A stretch of DNA of 64,000 bases from Thalassococcus sp. S3 (GTDB lineage: Bacteria > Pseudomonadota > Alphaproteobacteria > Rhodobacterales > Rhodobacteraceae): the NCBI RefSeq assembly GCF_004216475.1, contig NZ_CP022303.1:3720001-3784000 (forward strand). The letters run 5' to 3'. The notes under the pieces were generated by a model, which saw nothing but the letters and a program-made list of their open reading frames with translations, was not told the origin of the DNA and did not search any database. Every line of letters begins with the position of its first letter. Positions within the stretch are counted from its first letter, which is position 1. Positions 50,410 through 59,430 of the stretch are shown piece after piece. The translations under genes were made by a program, and so were the position numbers.

Positions 50410-52713
50410 ATGCATCAGCACTTGGGGTCAGAACCTCTTCGGCACACCTTTCTGTCCCGCGTCGCGTCACGACGCATCAACGGTGCCGTGGCCACGCTGG
50501 GCGATGGGCTGTCGCGCTTTGTTCTGCAACAGAATGCCATCGGCCGGGCGGTTCTCTCGGCGCCAAACCCGCTGGCTCTCAACAGCCAACTGACCCGTTA
50601 CGTCAGAGACCGTGCGATGCGGAATGTCGCTTTCGCAGATGTCCTAAGACGCTGGAGCGATCAACACATCGCACATAACGCGGCTGGCGCGCCTCCGGTT
50701 CTGGCTTACCCTTACACGGTCGTGATGGACGGTGCGGATCTTCCGACACCGTCGAACTATGTTCTGCTGCACATCCAACCGCCCGATGAAACCACGACCT
50801 GGCCCGGCAAGCGCCCGTATATCATCATTGATCCGCGCGCAGGGCACGGGCCCGGGATCGGCGGGTTCAAACCCGACAGTCAGGTCGGCGTGGCCCTGGC
50901 GGATGGTCATCCGGTCTATGTCGTGGCGTTCCGCCAGATGCCGGAGCCGGGACAGACCATCGCAAGCGTCACCCACACCGAGGCGGCCTTTGTCCGTGAA
51001 GTCGAGCGCCTTCATCCCGACAGTCCCAAACCCGTGATCATCGGCAATTGCCAGGGTGGATGGGCCACGGCCATTCTGGCCGCGACGCATCTGGATTTGA
51101 TCGGCCCAATTGTCCTCAATGGGGCACCCATGTCCTATTGGGGCGGAAAACTGGGCCAGGACCCGATGCGCTATGCCGGTGGCCTGTCGGGAGGAACCTT
51201 CCCTGCCGCCTTCTCAAGCGACCTGAACGGCGGTGTCTTTGATGGCGCAAACCTCGTCCAGAACTTCGAAGCTCAAAATCCGGGACGCACATGGTTCCGC
51301 AAGTATTATGACCTTTACCGCGCCAGCGACCGGAACGCCGCGCATCGCTTCCTGGAGTTCGAGCGCTGGTGGGGCGCCTTCTTCATGATGACAGAAGCGG
51401 AAATCGTCTGGATCCTGGAGAACCTTTTCATTGGAAATCGCCTGTCTCAAAATCAGGCTCAACTTGAACCGGGTGTGCCGATTGATCTCAAGGCGATCCG
51501 CGCGCCGATCATTTGCTTTGCCTCTCACGGCGACAACATCACGCCACCCGCACAGGCCCTGAACTGGATCCTCGACATCTTTGCCGACGAGACGGAAATC
51601 GAAACACGCGGTCAGCGGATCGTTTATATGGTGCATCCCGATGTCGGGCATCTCGGCATCTTCGTGTCGTCGTCCGTTGCCAAACGCGAGCACACGCAGA
51701 TGGCTTCAACGCTCAAGACAATCGAGGCATTGCCACCGGGTCTTTTCGAAATGCAGATCGAAACCGTCGCCGGACACGGGATCGAGAAGAACTTTGTCGT
51801 CAGCTTCGCACCTCGACGTTTTGAAGATATCGAAGCGGTCACGGGGCTGCGCCGGGACGAGCAGTGTTTTGCTGCGGTCGCGCGACTGTCCGAAGCGACC
51901 ATGGAGCTTTATGACAGCACCGCCCGACCGCTCATTCGCACGCTCGGTGCGGGACCACGCGGGCGCATGGTGCGGCGCATGCATCCGATGCGAAACATGC
52001 GGCAGGCCTGGGCCAGCGACAAACCATTGGGCCAGGCCGCCTTGTGGAGCACGCAACTGCTGCCCCAAGAACAGACGGAGATCGAGCCCGACAATCCGTT
52101 CGTTCTGGCGGAGGCACTTTGGGCGGACATGGTGGAGACAAGCTGGAACCTCGTCAGGGATTGGCGGGAGGCTGCGACCGAACTGGCTTTCTTCGCGATC
52201 TGGGCGCATCCTGTGATGCTGAGCTACGGCGCGGCGCGTTATCAGCCGCGCACTCTGCCCCGCGAAGACGAGCTGGCCCGTTCTCCCATGGTGGAGCGGG
52301 CCCTTGCCTCCGTCCATGAGGGTGGATTGGCCGCCGGTATCGTGCGTCTGCTTCTTCTGCTCGCGGCCACCCGCAAAGACGTCCGCAAAGACCGGTTGGA
52401 ACGGTCATCCGCAGTTTTGAACACGCAAACACCGTTTGCGGAAATGGAGCCCGCGGATCGCCTGAACCTTATACATCAGCAAAAGATGATCATTCATTTC
52501 GATCAGGACGCCGCGATCAATACGCTTCAAGACCTGATTTGCACGGCCGAGGATCGCAAAAGGGCCGAAGACGCCCTTCGTTTCGTCCTCGGCTCAGAGG
52601 ATGAAATGAGCGAGGGCACCAAAACCGCATGGCATCAGATTCAGGCGTGGCTTCGCGAAGACAGCAGCCAGGTCATTTCGGATCAGATCCGGACGGCACA
52701 GAATAATTCTTGA
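50410..52713 (+). CDS. DUF3141 family protein (PhaC-like alpha/beta hydrolase)
   Basis: The ATG at 50410 follows AAAGAGGCAGAG and gives 767 residues; a TTG 15 bp upstream is less likely. The alpha/beta-hydrolase part includes YIIIDPRAGHGPGIGGFKPDSQVGVALADGHPVYVVAFRQMPEPGQTIASVTHTEAAFV, the nucleophile-elbow-like IIGNCQGGWATAILAA (Cys in the Ser place, as in PHA synthases), and GVPIDLKAIRAPIICFASHGDNITPP. The C-terminal half is helical and specific to DUF3141. Function unproven; links to PHA or acyl-CoA metabolism are inference. The 169 bp before it hold no gene. Confidence 0.9.
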   Translation: MHQHLGSEPLRHTFLSRVASRRINGAVATLGDGLSRFVLQQNAIGRAVLSAPNPLALNSQLTRYVRDRAMRNVAFADVLRRWSDQHIAHNAAGAPPVLAYPYTVVMDGADLPTPSNYVLLHIQPPDETTTWPGKRPYIIIDPRAGHGPGIGGFKPDSQVGVALADGHPVYVVAFRQMPEPGQTIASVTHTEAAFVREVERLHPDSPKPVIIGNCQGGWATAILAATHLDLIGPIVLNGAPMSYWGGKLGQDPMRYAGGLSGGTFPAAFSSDLNGGVFDGANLVQNFEAQNPGRTWFRKYYDLYRASDRNAAHRFLEFERWWGAFFMMTEAEIVWILENLFIGNRLSQNQAQLEPGVPIDLKAIRAPIICFASHGDNITPPAQALNWILDIFADETEIETRGQRIVYMVHPDVGHLGIFVSSSVAKREHTQMASTLKTIEALPPGLFEMQIETVAGHGIEKNFVVSFAPRRFEDIEAVTGLRRDEQCFAAVARLSEATMELYDSTARPLIRTLGAGPRGRMVRRMHPMRNMRQAWASDKPLGQAALWSTQLLPQEQTEIEPDNPFVLAEALWADMVETSWNLVRDWREAATELAFFAIWAHPVMLSYGAARYQPRTLPREDELARSPMVERALASVHEGGLAAGIVRLLLLLAATRKDVRKDRLERSSAVLNTQTPFAEMEPADRLNLIHQQKMIIHFDQDAAINTLQDLICTAEDRKRAEDALRFVLGSEDEMSEGTKTAWHQIQAWLREDSSQVISDQIRTAQNNS

Positions 52714-52731
52714 TTTTCAGCCCAGTCACTG

Positions 52732-52766
52732 AATACTCCGAAAAATTCGATTATTTTTCGAGTATT
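52732..52766 (+). promoter_or_regulatory. Long hairpin just upstream of the TPR/barrel gene
   Basis: AATACTC(C)GAAAAAT (52732-52746) pairs with ATTTTTCGAGTATT (52753-52766) around a 6-base loop, with one bulged C. It ends 5 bp before the start codon and next to the likely TGGGA ribosome-binding site. It may end the DUF3141 transcript or control translation of the next gene. Confidence 0.55.
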
Positions 52767-52771
52767 GGGAC

Positions 52772-53989
52772 ATGACTTTTCACGGAAGACCCCGTTCGGC
52801 CTATGCCGGGCTGATCCTAGCACTGTTTGGCGTTCTTCTATTTGCTTTGCCGTCGCCCGCTGCCGCACAGACCGAACGGGACGCCGTCTTTGCGCAGATG
52901 CTGGAGCGGCCCGCCGATACGGCGCTGATGTTGCGATATGCGCAGCTTTCAATCGACGCGCGCGATTACGAAGCGGCCGCCGCAACGCTCGAGCGGCTCC
53001 TTGACCTTGATCCGCAAGCGCAAGATGCGCGGCTGGCATTGGCCAAAGCCTACTTTGCGCTCGGCGCAAACGCCGTGGCCGAATATCACCTGACACTCTA
53101 CAGAGAGCGGGGGCAATTGACCGAGGCAGAGGCCGCGGAGGCCGACGCCTTTGTTCAGGAGGCGCGTATACGTCAGCAGCCTTTGACGTTCGAGGGGTTC
53201 CTCTCCGCCGGTGCCGTGCGCCGGAGCGATCTGGGCGAGACCGGGCTTAGCTATAGCGCCGCACTTGGCCTCGACTGGGATATGGGCGGGGCCATCGCCA
53301 ATAGCTGGCGCACGATATTTCGCCTTGACGGTTATCGCTTTTCCGATGCGCCGGGGGCCGATACCACGCAATTCCTGTTTCGAACGGGGCCTGTGCTCTC
53401 GCTTGACGGACAGGCTTTCGGCCCGCGGATCCAGACCTATTTCGAGGCGCGTCTTGTAGAGGACGATGACCCGGCCGACGACGCCGATACTTTGGTTCTT
53501 GGGGCGCTTTACACGAATCCGATCACAGACAAATGGTCTGTCTTCGCAGATCTCGGTTTTGGCCGCATCCGGCGGGACGCGCCTGCCACAGATGCCGATC
53601 TCGCACGCTTTCAGATAGGCGCCACGCTGCGACCGACCGAGCGGACGCGGATCCGTTTTTCAACCAGGTGGCAGGATGAGCAGGCGCGGGGTGGCGGCAC
53701 GGATCGTGAACGGATCGGGGCCCGGCTGGACGCCAGCCTGAAATTCTCTCCTGCCTGGTCAAGGGTCGACCGCAATTGGGAGATATCGGGCTTTCTGCAG
53801 ATCGACCGTGATGAGTTCGGCACCGGACGTGAGGACGATCTGACATCGTACGGTGTCGCGCTGAAGGGATATCTGACAGAGGCTGCGTTCTGGAGGCTCA
53901 GCGCCCGACGCGTTGAGCGCGATAGCACGACGGCGGCTTTCGACAGCCGCGAGACCTTTATCGGGCTTCAGGCAGGTTGGGAGTTCTGA
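52772..53989 (+). CDS. TPR-plus-beta-barrel outer-membrane protein
   Basis: A 405-residue protein with a signal peptide (LILALFGVLLFALPSPAAAQ). Residues about 35-130 hold TPR-like helices (ERDAVFAQMLERPADTALMLRYAQLSIDARDYEAAAATLERLLDLDPQAQDARLALAKAYFALG). Residues about 140-405 are amphipathic strands ending in FIGLQAGWEF with terminal Phe, an outer-membrane barrel. The layout is like SLAM/DUF560 surface-export proteins. It lies 1 bp upstream of the fecR-domain gene, so both are one unit. The cargo is unknown. Confidence 0.83.
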   Translation: MTFHGRPRSAYAGLILALFGVLLFALPSPAAAQTERDAVFAQMLERPADTALMLRYAQLSIDARDYEAAAATLERLLDLDPQAQDARLALAKAYFALGANAVAEYHLTLYRERGQLTEAEAAEADAFVQEARIRQQPLTFEGFLSAGAVRRSDLGETGLSYSAALGLDWDMGGAIANSWRTIFRLDGYRFSDAPGADTTQFLFRTGPVLSLDGQAFGPRIQTYFEARLVEDDDPADDADTLVLGALYTNPITDKWSVFADLGFGRIRRDAPATDADLARFQIGATLRPTERTRIRFSTRWQDEQARGGGTDRERIGARLDASLKFSPAWSRVDRNWEISGFLQIDRDEFGTGREDDLTSYGVALKGYLTEAAFWRLSARRVERDSTTAAFDSRETFIGLQAGWEF

Positions 53990-53990
53990 G

Positions 53991-54845
53991 ATGCAACGAC
54001 TTTCCTTGATCCTCGCAAGCGTGACAGTCGGCCTCTTCTTTGCGCTGCCTGTCTTCGCCAACCAGATCGGCGTCGTGGCCTCGATCTCCCCTGCTTTGCG
54101 CGGCACACCGCCCGGCGCATCCGAACGCATCCTGGGCCAGGGTCAGGGGGTGGTGCAGGACGAGGTCATTCAGTCCTCGGATGCGGGCCGGGCCCAATTG
54201 CTGTTTCTGGATGAAACCACGCTCTCCATCGCGCCATCCAGCCGCGTTGTGCTTGATGCGTTTGTCTACGATCCAAACCGCACGACAGGCCAATTGGGCC
54301 TTCAGCTCACCCGCGGCGCGCTGCGCATGATCGGTGGCAACGCGATGCGTGGGGGCGAGGCCGTCGTCAGAACCCCCAGCGCGACCATCGGCATTCGGGG
54401 ATCCAGCGCCATCGTCATTTATTCGGGGGGCCGGACCACGGCAATTTTCCTCATGGGCGACCGGATGTGCCTGACACGGAATGGCCGGCGCACCTGCACC
54501 AACCGGAGCGGGGGTGTCCTGACCGATGATGGATATCTGGGCAAGGTGAGCCAGGGATATCTGGCGGATGTGCTGACCTGGATTGACGGTCCGGCCCCAT
54601 CCTCTCTGGCCCGCCGCGAAACGGCGCCGGAAAGTCGCACGCGGACCGACGGACCGAAGATCTCTACCACAGGGCAGATTGCGGATACCGGCCTGCTGGA
54701 TACACGCCGCCGCGTAGACATAGATATTGGCTCTTTCTTCGAAGAAGGACTGCCTGACGAACCCGTGGAAGAGCCGATCGTCAATCCAGAAACGCCCACC
54801 ACGGAAGAGCGTTACGAGAAGTACGAAGACATCTTCCTCGAATAA
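53991..54845 (+). CDS. Exported FecR-domain protein
   Basis: The ATG at 53991 follows the preceding TGA by 1 base. The 284-residue product has a signal peptide (MQRLSLILASVTVGLFFALPVFANQ) and a FecR domain (GQGVVQDEVIQSSDAGRAQLLFLDETTLSIAPSSRVVLDAFVYD ... GALRMIGG...VRTPSATIGIRGSSAIV), with a Pro/Glu-rich acidic tail. Unlike iron-regulating FecR, it has no membrane anchor or sigma-binding part. Free FecR-domain proteins are often beside CHASE2-cyclase genes, as here. Confidence 0.9.
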   Translation: MQRLSLILASVTVGLFFALPVFANQIGVVASISPALRGTPPGASERILGQGQGVVQDEVIQSSDAGRAQLLFLDETTLSIAPSSRVVLDAFVYDPNRTTGQLGLQLTRGALRMIGGNAMRGGEAVVRTPSATIGIRGSSAIVIYSGGRTTAIFLMGDRMCLTRNGRRTCTNRSGGVLTDDGYLGKVSQGYLADVLTWIDGPAPSSLARRETAPESRTRTDGPKISTTGQIADTGLLDTRRRVDIDIGSFFEEGLPDEPVEEPIVNPETPTTEERYEKYEDIFLE

Positions 54846-54897
54846 ACGCTGGGCATGCGTCAGCCCGTCGGAGGGTTGGCGCTCCGGGGGTCAAGGC

Positions 54898-57138
54898 CTA
54901 CCGTTTTGCGTCGGCCCGATACAGCATGTCCGGACCGCCTTTGACTTCGGCATCCGCAATACGCTCAAGATAGAAGCGGGCGAGATGCGGCAGATCCAAG
55001 CCGGATAGCTGCATTTGCGCAATCTGATCGCAAGCGGCACGCGCCGCCGTCCAATCCGCCGCTTTTTCAGCGACCCGCAACGTGGCCATCTTGGATTTGA
55101 AAGCCTGAGCAGCAGGATCGGAGGCTGAAACCAGCACGGCAACGGCTTCGGGCTGGGTGCGGCCTTTCACGACCACCTCGTCAATCTCCACATGCATGTA
55201 TCCTTCGGGGCAGGCCGACGCTGTCGCCGATCCCACAAGATGCCCCACGCCATAAAGCCGGGTCAGCCCTTCAAGTCGCGCCGCCAACGTCACCGCATCA
55301 CCAACACAGGAATAACTCAGGCGTTCGGAGGATCCCATGAGACCCACAAACGCCTTGCCCGTATTGACACCGATCCGGGCTTCGACCTGCGGCAGATTTG
55401 CATCCTGGAACGTGGCATTGGCATCTGCGACCGCCCTTTCGATCGCGAAAATCGCAAGCTGCGCCTGAACCGCGTGGTCCTCGCGCGCAACCGGGGCGTT
55501 CCAGAAGGCCATCACCGCGTCACCGATATATTTGTCGATGGTCGCCCCGTGCGAGACAAGCGCGACCGAGATGCCGTCGAGAAACGTATTGAGCAAGCGC
55601 ACCACATCTTCGGGCGCCATCTTTTCCGTGAGTGTCGAGAAACGCCGCATGTCCACGAACATGATCGTAAGCTCCCGCTCGGCCCCTTTCGGCGTCAGGG
55701 TTTCTTCCGGGCTCTGCACGATCTCGGCGATCAGCGGCTCGGGCAAAAAATGCGCGAATTGTCCGCGGATCTTGCGTCTGGCCACCTCCTTGGCCAGCAC
55801 GTTGAGCGCCGTGGTCGGGATGAAAACCGCAAAGGCGGCCAGTATCGGACCTGTCGGATCCAGCAAAAGCCCATACGCGGAAAAGGCGTGCCACCCCACG
55901 GCCCAGCTGAGCCCGGCCAGACCAAACGCACCAAGAAGACCCAGCGCGGGCGCGTCGGTACGGGACAGCAAGATCATGATCAGGCCGATGGCCGCGATAA
56001 CCAAAAGCTCAAGCCCGACGGTCCAGTCAGGGCGGTTCAAGAATGTGCCGGCAATGACCTGTTCCAGCACCTCGGCATGGATCATCACCCCCGGCACTTT
56101 GTCCGACAGCGGCGTCGTGCGAATGTCAAAGAGCGCCTGCGCGCTGGAACCGATCAGGACAATTTTCCCGGCAATGGCGGCCTGGTTTGCGACCGTGTCC
56201 CAATCATCCGCCAGGATGCTCAGGATAGGTGTGGTTCTCCCGGGCTGAAGGCCCGCGAAATGGACGTGAAAATCACCGCTCGCGTCCAATGGATACTGCG
56301 CCGCACCCGTTTTCATCGCAACGACCAGATTGCTGCCACCGGCGCCCTCTCCTGACGCCTGTGTGGTTCGCAAGATGTGAGAGCCAGCACCTTGTGCGAC
56401 ACGCAAAAGCTCTGCCGACAGGGACGGATATGTCTGATCTCCAAGACGCGCGGCCATCGGAACCCTGCGCGTAATGCCGTCTCTTCCGGGTGTGAGGCTG
56501 ACATGTCCCAACCCAGCAGCGGCCTCACCCAGCTCCGGCACGGGAAGAAGGGCGCCTGGAAACGTCAAAAGCGCGTCGGCCGGATCGGCCCCGGTAAACG
56601 CCACCCCTGCCTTTGGCGGCGGAACCACGCCTCCATCGCGCCCCGACAGGGCCAGGACCGTTGGTCCCTGTGACAAAGCCCTTGCAAAAATCGCGTCGTG
56701 ATCGGCCAAGGCGCTCAGCCCCTCCGGAAGACGGATATCTTCGCGAAATCGTGTCAGGTTTTCCCGCAGCGCGCGCGGGGAGGTGCGATCCGGCTCGGCC
56801 AACAGGATATCAAATCCAATCGCGACAGCACCCAGCCCAAAAAGCCGGTCGGTCAAAGCGGCAAGATAGGTGCGCGGCCAGGGCCACTGCCCCAATGTCT
56901 CAAGCGACGCCTCATCGATATCGATGACATGCACGGGCGCATCGCGATCATAAACACGCGGCGACAGGCGCTGATACCCGTCCTGCACCGCATTTCGCAC
57001 AAGCTCTACCGGAGGCGGCGATATGATGTAGAGGATCAACAGCGTCGCAGTCACCGCAAGACCGGATATCCAGGTCGCACGTCGCAGCAACTTGCCCCTT
57101 TCCCACATATTCAACACGTCACCTCGGAACCGCCGCAC
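54898..57138 (-). CDS. CHASE2-domain class III adenylate cyclase
   Basis: A 746-residue sensor: a first membrane helix (about 22-42), an extracytoplasmic CHASE2 domain (about 45-350; VHVIDIDEASLETLGQWPWPRTYLAAL, GKIVLIGSSAQALFDIRTTPL), three more helices (about 375-445) and a cyclase domain (about 485-660). Metal-binding Asp496 (MFVDMRRF) and Asp540 (DKYIGDAVMAFWNAP) and adenine-type Lys536 are present. The transition-state Asn position is Thr617 (VTLAAR), with Arg621 kept. It likely makes cAMP in response to an envelope signal. It is convergent with the FecR gene. Confidence 0.92.
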   Translation of the reverse strand: MRRFRGDVLNMWERGKLLRRATWISGLAVTATLLILYIISPPPVELVRNAVQDGYQRLSPRVYDRDAPVHVIDIDEASLETLGQWPWPRTYLAALTDRLFGLGAVAIGFDILLAEPDRTSPRALRENLTRFREDIRLPEGLSALADHDAIFARALSQGPTVLALSGRDGGVVPPPKAGVAFTGADPADALLTFPGALLPVPELGEAAAGLGHVSLTPGRDGITRRVPMAARLGDQTYPSLSAELLRVAQGAGSHILRTTQASGEGAGGSNLVVAMKTGAAQYPLDASGDFHVHFAGLQPGRTTPILSILADDWDTVANQAAIAGKIVLIGSSAQALFDIRTTPLSDKVPGVMIHAEVLEQVIAGTFLNRPDWTVGLELLVIAAIGLIMILLSRTDAPALGLLGAFGLAGLSWAVGWHAFSAYGLLLDPTGPILAAFAVFIPTTALNVLAKEVARRKIRGQFAHFLPEPLIAEIVQSPEETLTPKGAERELTIMFVDMRRFSTLTEKMAPEDVVRLLNTFLDGISVALVSHGATIDKYIGDAVMAFWNAPVAREDHAVQAQLAIFAIERAVADANATFQDANLPQVEARIGVNTGKAFVGLMGSSERLSYSCVGDAVTLAARLEGLTRLYGVGHLVGSATASACPEGYMHVEIDEVVVKGRTQPEAVAVLVSASDPAAQAFKSKMATLRVAEKAADWTAARAACDQIAQMQLSGLDLPHLARFYLERIADAEVKGGPDMLYRADAKR

Positions 57139-57215
57139 ATGAAACCCGTGATCAACTTATCCCGCCGGCGAGATATCTGCATCTGCTTTGATTTCTCCTG
57201 GGATCGCCTCTGCAC

Positions 57216-57235
57216 CTGAAACCGTCCCGTTTCAG
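57216..57235. repeat. Inverted repeat CTGAAAC/GTTTCAG between iclR and cyclase genes
   Basis: Perfect 7-bp arms around CGTCCC, 78 bp upstream of the cyclase start and 54 bp past the iclR stop. The GTTTCA half-site also occurs in the TRAP/GMC divergent promoter. It could be an IclR-type site or a hairpin ending the iclR transcript. Confidence 0.4.
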
Positions 57236-57288
57236 CAGACAGCATCGAGAGAGGTGGCTCCCGAAGGGATGTGAAGCTCGCCGCTTTG

Positions 57289-58059
57289 CTAGCTCAGCAG
57301 CAAAGCCGAAAGCTTGTCGGCAGCCTCTTTCAAGCGATCGACATTCTGTTCCAGATCGCTCAGGCGGTGCCGTTGGATTGGCGCGTGAACCGACAGGGTC
57401 GATACCACCCGATCCCGATCATCCAGAATAGGCATCGCGACAGCGGCCATGCCTTCCATGAATTCCTCGTCATCGGTGGAGTATCCGCGCGCCCGCGTTT
57501 TCGCCAATTCGGCCTGCAAGGCCTCAAGGCTCGTGATGCTGCGCGGGGTACGGGCCTCCAGCTTGCGGGACGACATGAAACGCTCGACATAAGACGGGCT
57601 GAGGGACGACAGGTACATTTTGCCGCTGGCCGTACAGTGGAACGGCACCTGACTGCCAACCGGCAACTGGATGCGCAGCGGCCATTTGGTCTCGACCCGA
57701 TCAAGATAGACCATCCCGTCGCGATCTGGCGTGGCGATGTTGCAGGTTTCGCCGATATCCTCCGCCACGCTCTGCAAGATCGCCAGCCGGGCCGCCCTGA
57801 TGCGCTGCGAGGACAGCGTATTCACCGAAAGCCTGCGCATTCTGGGTCCCGGCCCGTACGACCGCCCGTCTATGTCGCGTTGAATGAACCCCTCTGCCTC
57901 GGCGGTGTGAAACAGACGGTGGATCGTCGGTTTCGGCAGACCCAGCGCCAGGCCGACCTCGGCCGGTGTCACCGGCACGCCGGCCTGGGCCACCTCCTCA
58001 AGCAGCAGCAGAAGCCTCAGGTTGGTGGGAATTTGCTCGGATCGGGCATCGTCGGGCAT
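57289..58059 (-). CDS. IclR-family transcriptional regulator
   Basis: A 256-residue protein with an N-terminal winged HTH (NLRLLLLLEEVAQAGVPVTPAEVGLALGLPKPTIHRLFHTAEAEGFIQRD) and an IclR effector domain (RAARLAILQSVAEDIGETCNIATPDRDGMVYLDRVETKWPLRIQLPVGSQVPFHCTASGKMYLSSL). It lies 9 bp downstream of dctM and is probably the last gene of the TRAP operon. Candidate sites lie in the promoter between dctP and the GMC gene. Confidence 0.94.
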   Translation of the reverse strand: MPDDARSEQIPTNLRLLLLLEEVAQAGVPVTPAEVGLALGLPKPTIHRLFHTAEAEGFIQRDIDGRSYGPGPRMRRLSVNTLSSQRIRAARLAILQSVAEDIGETCNIATPDRDGMVYLDRVETKWPLRIQLPVGSQVPFHCTASGKMYLSSLSPSYVERFMSSRKLEARTPRSITSLEALQAELAKTRARGYSTDDEEFMEGMAAVAMPILDDRDRVVSTLSVHAPIQRHRLSDLEQNVDRLKEAADKLSALLLS

Positions 58060-58068
58060 GGCACTGTG

Positions 58069-59430
58069 TCATCGGTTCGGCAACAGGATCAGCGCCAGAT
58101 CGGGAACAAGGGACACGACAATCCAGACACTGATCAATGCGATCAAATAAGGAACCGTATAGCGAAGAAGCCGGAAATAGGGAACGCCCGTGACCCCGGA
58201 TGCGACATAGAGGTTCAGCCCGTAAGGCGGGGTGATAAAGCCGATGGACGCACCAACGAGGAAGATTACCGAAAAGTGGATCGGATCCACACCGACCGAA
58301 GCGGCAATGGGCGCAAGGATCGGGGCCAGGATGATCGTGACCGGAAGGCTTTCCAGAACCATCCCGGAAAAGAACACGATGACCATGGCCGTGAAAAGCA
58401 CGGCGTAATAACCGCCCATCGACGTCACGAAATCGCCGATGACCTGCTGCGCCCCAAGAAGGGACAGGATTTGCTGCATCACCACGGAAATGGCGATCAG
58501 TGGGGCAAGAATGCCGGTGATTTGCGCCGAACGCATCGTGATCGACGGGATCTCGGGGATCTTGAAGCCCTGAACGACGAACATCTCGGCATAGCTTTTG
58601 TCTTTCACGGACTTTTCCGCGTCACTGCCCAGGATCTTGTTCAGCGGATAGCTCACCAGCCCGGCGATGAGGCAGAAGCCAACCGTCACGCCAGCCGCTT
58701 CGGTTGGAGAGAACTTGCCGGTGTAGATCCCCCACAGGACAAGCCCGATGGCGAAAAAGCCTAGCCAGGCGCCAAAGGCGGTCTTCAGGACCCGGTTCAG
58801 TTGCAAAGGGATCAGATAGCCCCAGCCGTTCATGCGGCAGATGATCCAGCAGGCGACCTGCATGCCGATGACCATCAGCGCACCCGGCAGAATGCCGGCC
58901 ACGAAAAGGTCCGAGATCGGCAGGTTCATCAGAAACCCGTAAACGATGAAGATGATGGAGGGCGGGATGATGATGCCGACCGTGCCACCCGCAGCGGCGG
59001 TGGCCGCGGAAAAGCGTTCGTCATATCCGCCCTTCACCATCTCAGGATGCAGCATGGACCCGATCGTGGCCGTCGTGGCCGAATTCGACCCCGAGATCGC
59101 GGCGAAAAGACCGCAAGCGCCAAGGGAGGCCATCGCAAGGCCGCCGCGCAGCCAGCCAAGGCAGGCATAGGCGAAGTCCGACAATCGCCGCGCGATCCCG
59201 GATTTGTTGATCAGGTCACCGGTCAGGATGAAAAGGGGCATCGCCAGAAGGGCAAAGCCCTTGTTGAACACGTTCAACAACTCCGCGCCCATATTGTCGA
59301 GCGTGAGGCCCAGCACCCAGGAACAGCCGATCACCCAATAGGCGATGACCAGCAGAACCGGAACGCCCAGCATGAACAAAAACGTGACCCCGACCGAGAT
59401 CAGCGTGACAAGGGTTCCGTCGGTCATCAC
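58069..59430 (-). CDS. dctM: TRAP transporter large permease DctM
   Basis: A 453-residue membrane protein with DctM features: LGVPVLLVIAYWVIG, GFALLAMPLFILTGDLINKSGIARRLSDFA, CGLFAAISGSNSATTATIGSMLHPEMVKGGYDERFSAATAAAGGTVGIIIPPSIIFIVYGFLMNLPISDLFVAGILPG, and GFITPPYGLNLYVASGVTGVP. It forms the import channel with DctQ, whose stop it overlaps by 4 bp. Confidence 0.94.
   Translation of the reverse strand: MMTDGTLVTLISVGVTFLFMLGVPVLLVIAYWVIGCSWVLGLTLDNMGAELLNVFNKGFALLAMPLFILTGDLINKSGIARRLSDFAYACLGWLRGGLAMASLGACGLFAAISGSNSATTATIGSMLHPEMVKGGYDERFSAATAAAGGTVGIIIPPSIIFIVYGFLMNLPISDLFVAGILPGALMVIGMQVACWIICRMNGWGYLIPLQLNRVLKTAFGAWLGFFAIGLVLWGIYTGKFSPTEAAGVTVGFCLIAGLVSYPLNKILGSDAEKSVKDKSYAEMFVVQGFKIPEIPSITMRSAQITGILAPLIAISVVMQQILSLLGAQQVIGDFVTSMGGYYAVLFTAMVIVFFSGMVLESLPVTIILAPILAPIAASVGVDPIHFSVIFLVGASIGFITPPYGLNLYVASGVTGVPYFRLLRYTVPYLIALISVWIVVSLVPDLALILLPNR

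Noticed and set aside
57271..58764. A 497-codon plus-strand frame opposite iclR and dctM
   Set aside because: Shadow of two clear genes; no domain, and charged composition typical of an antisense frame.
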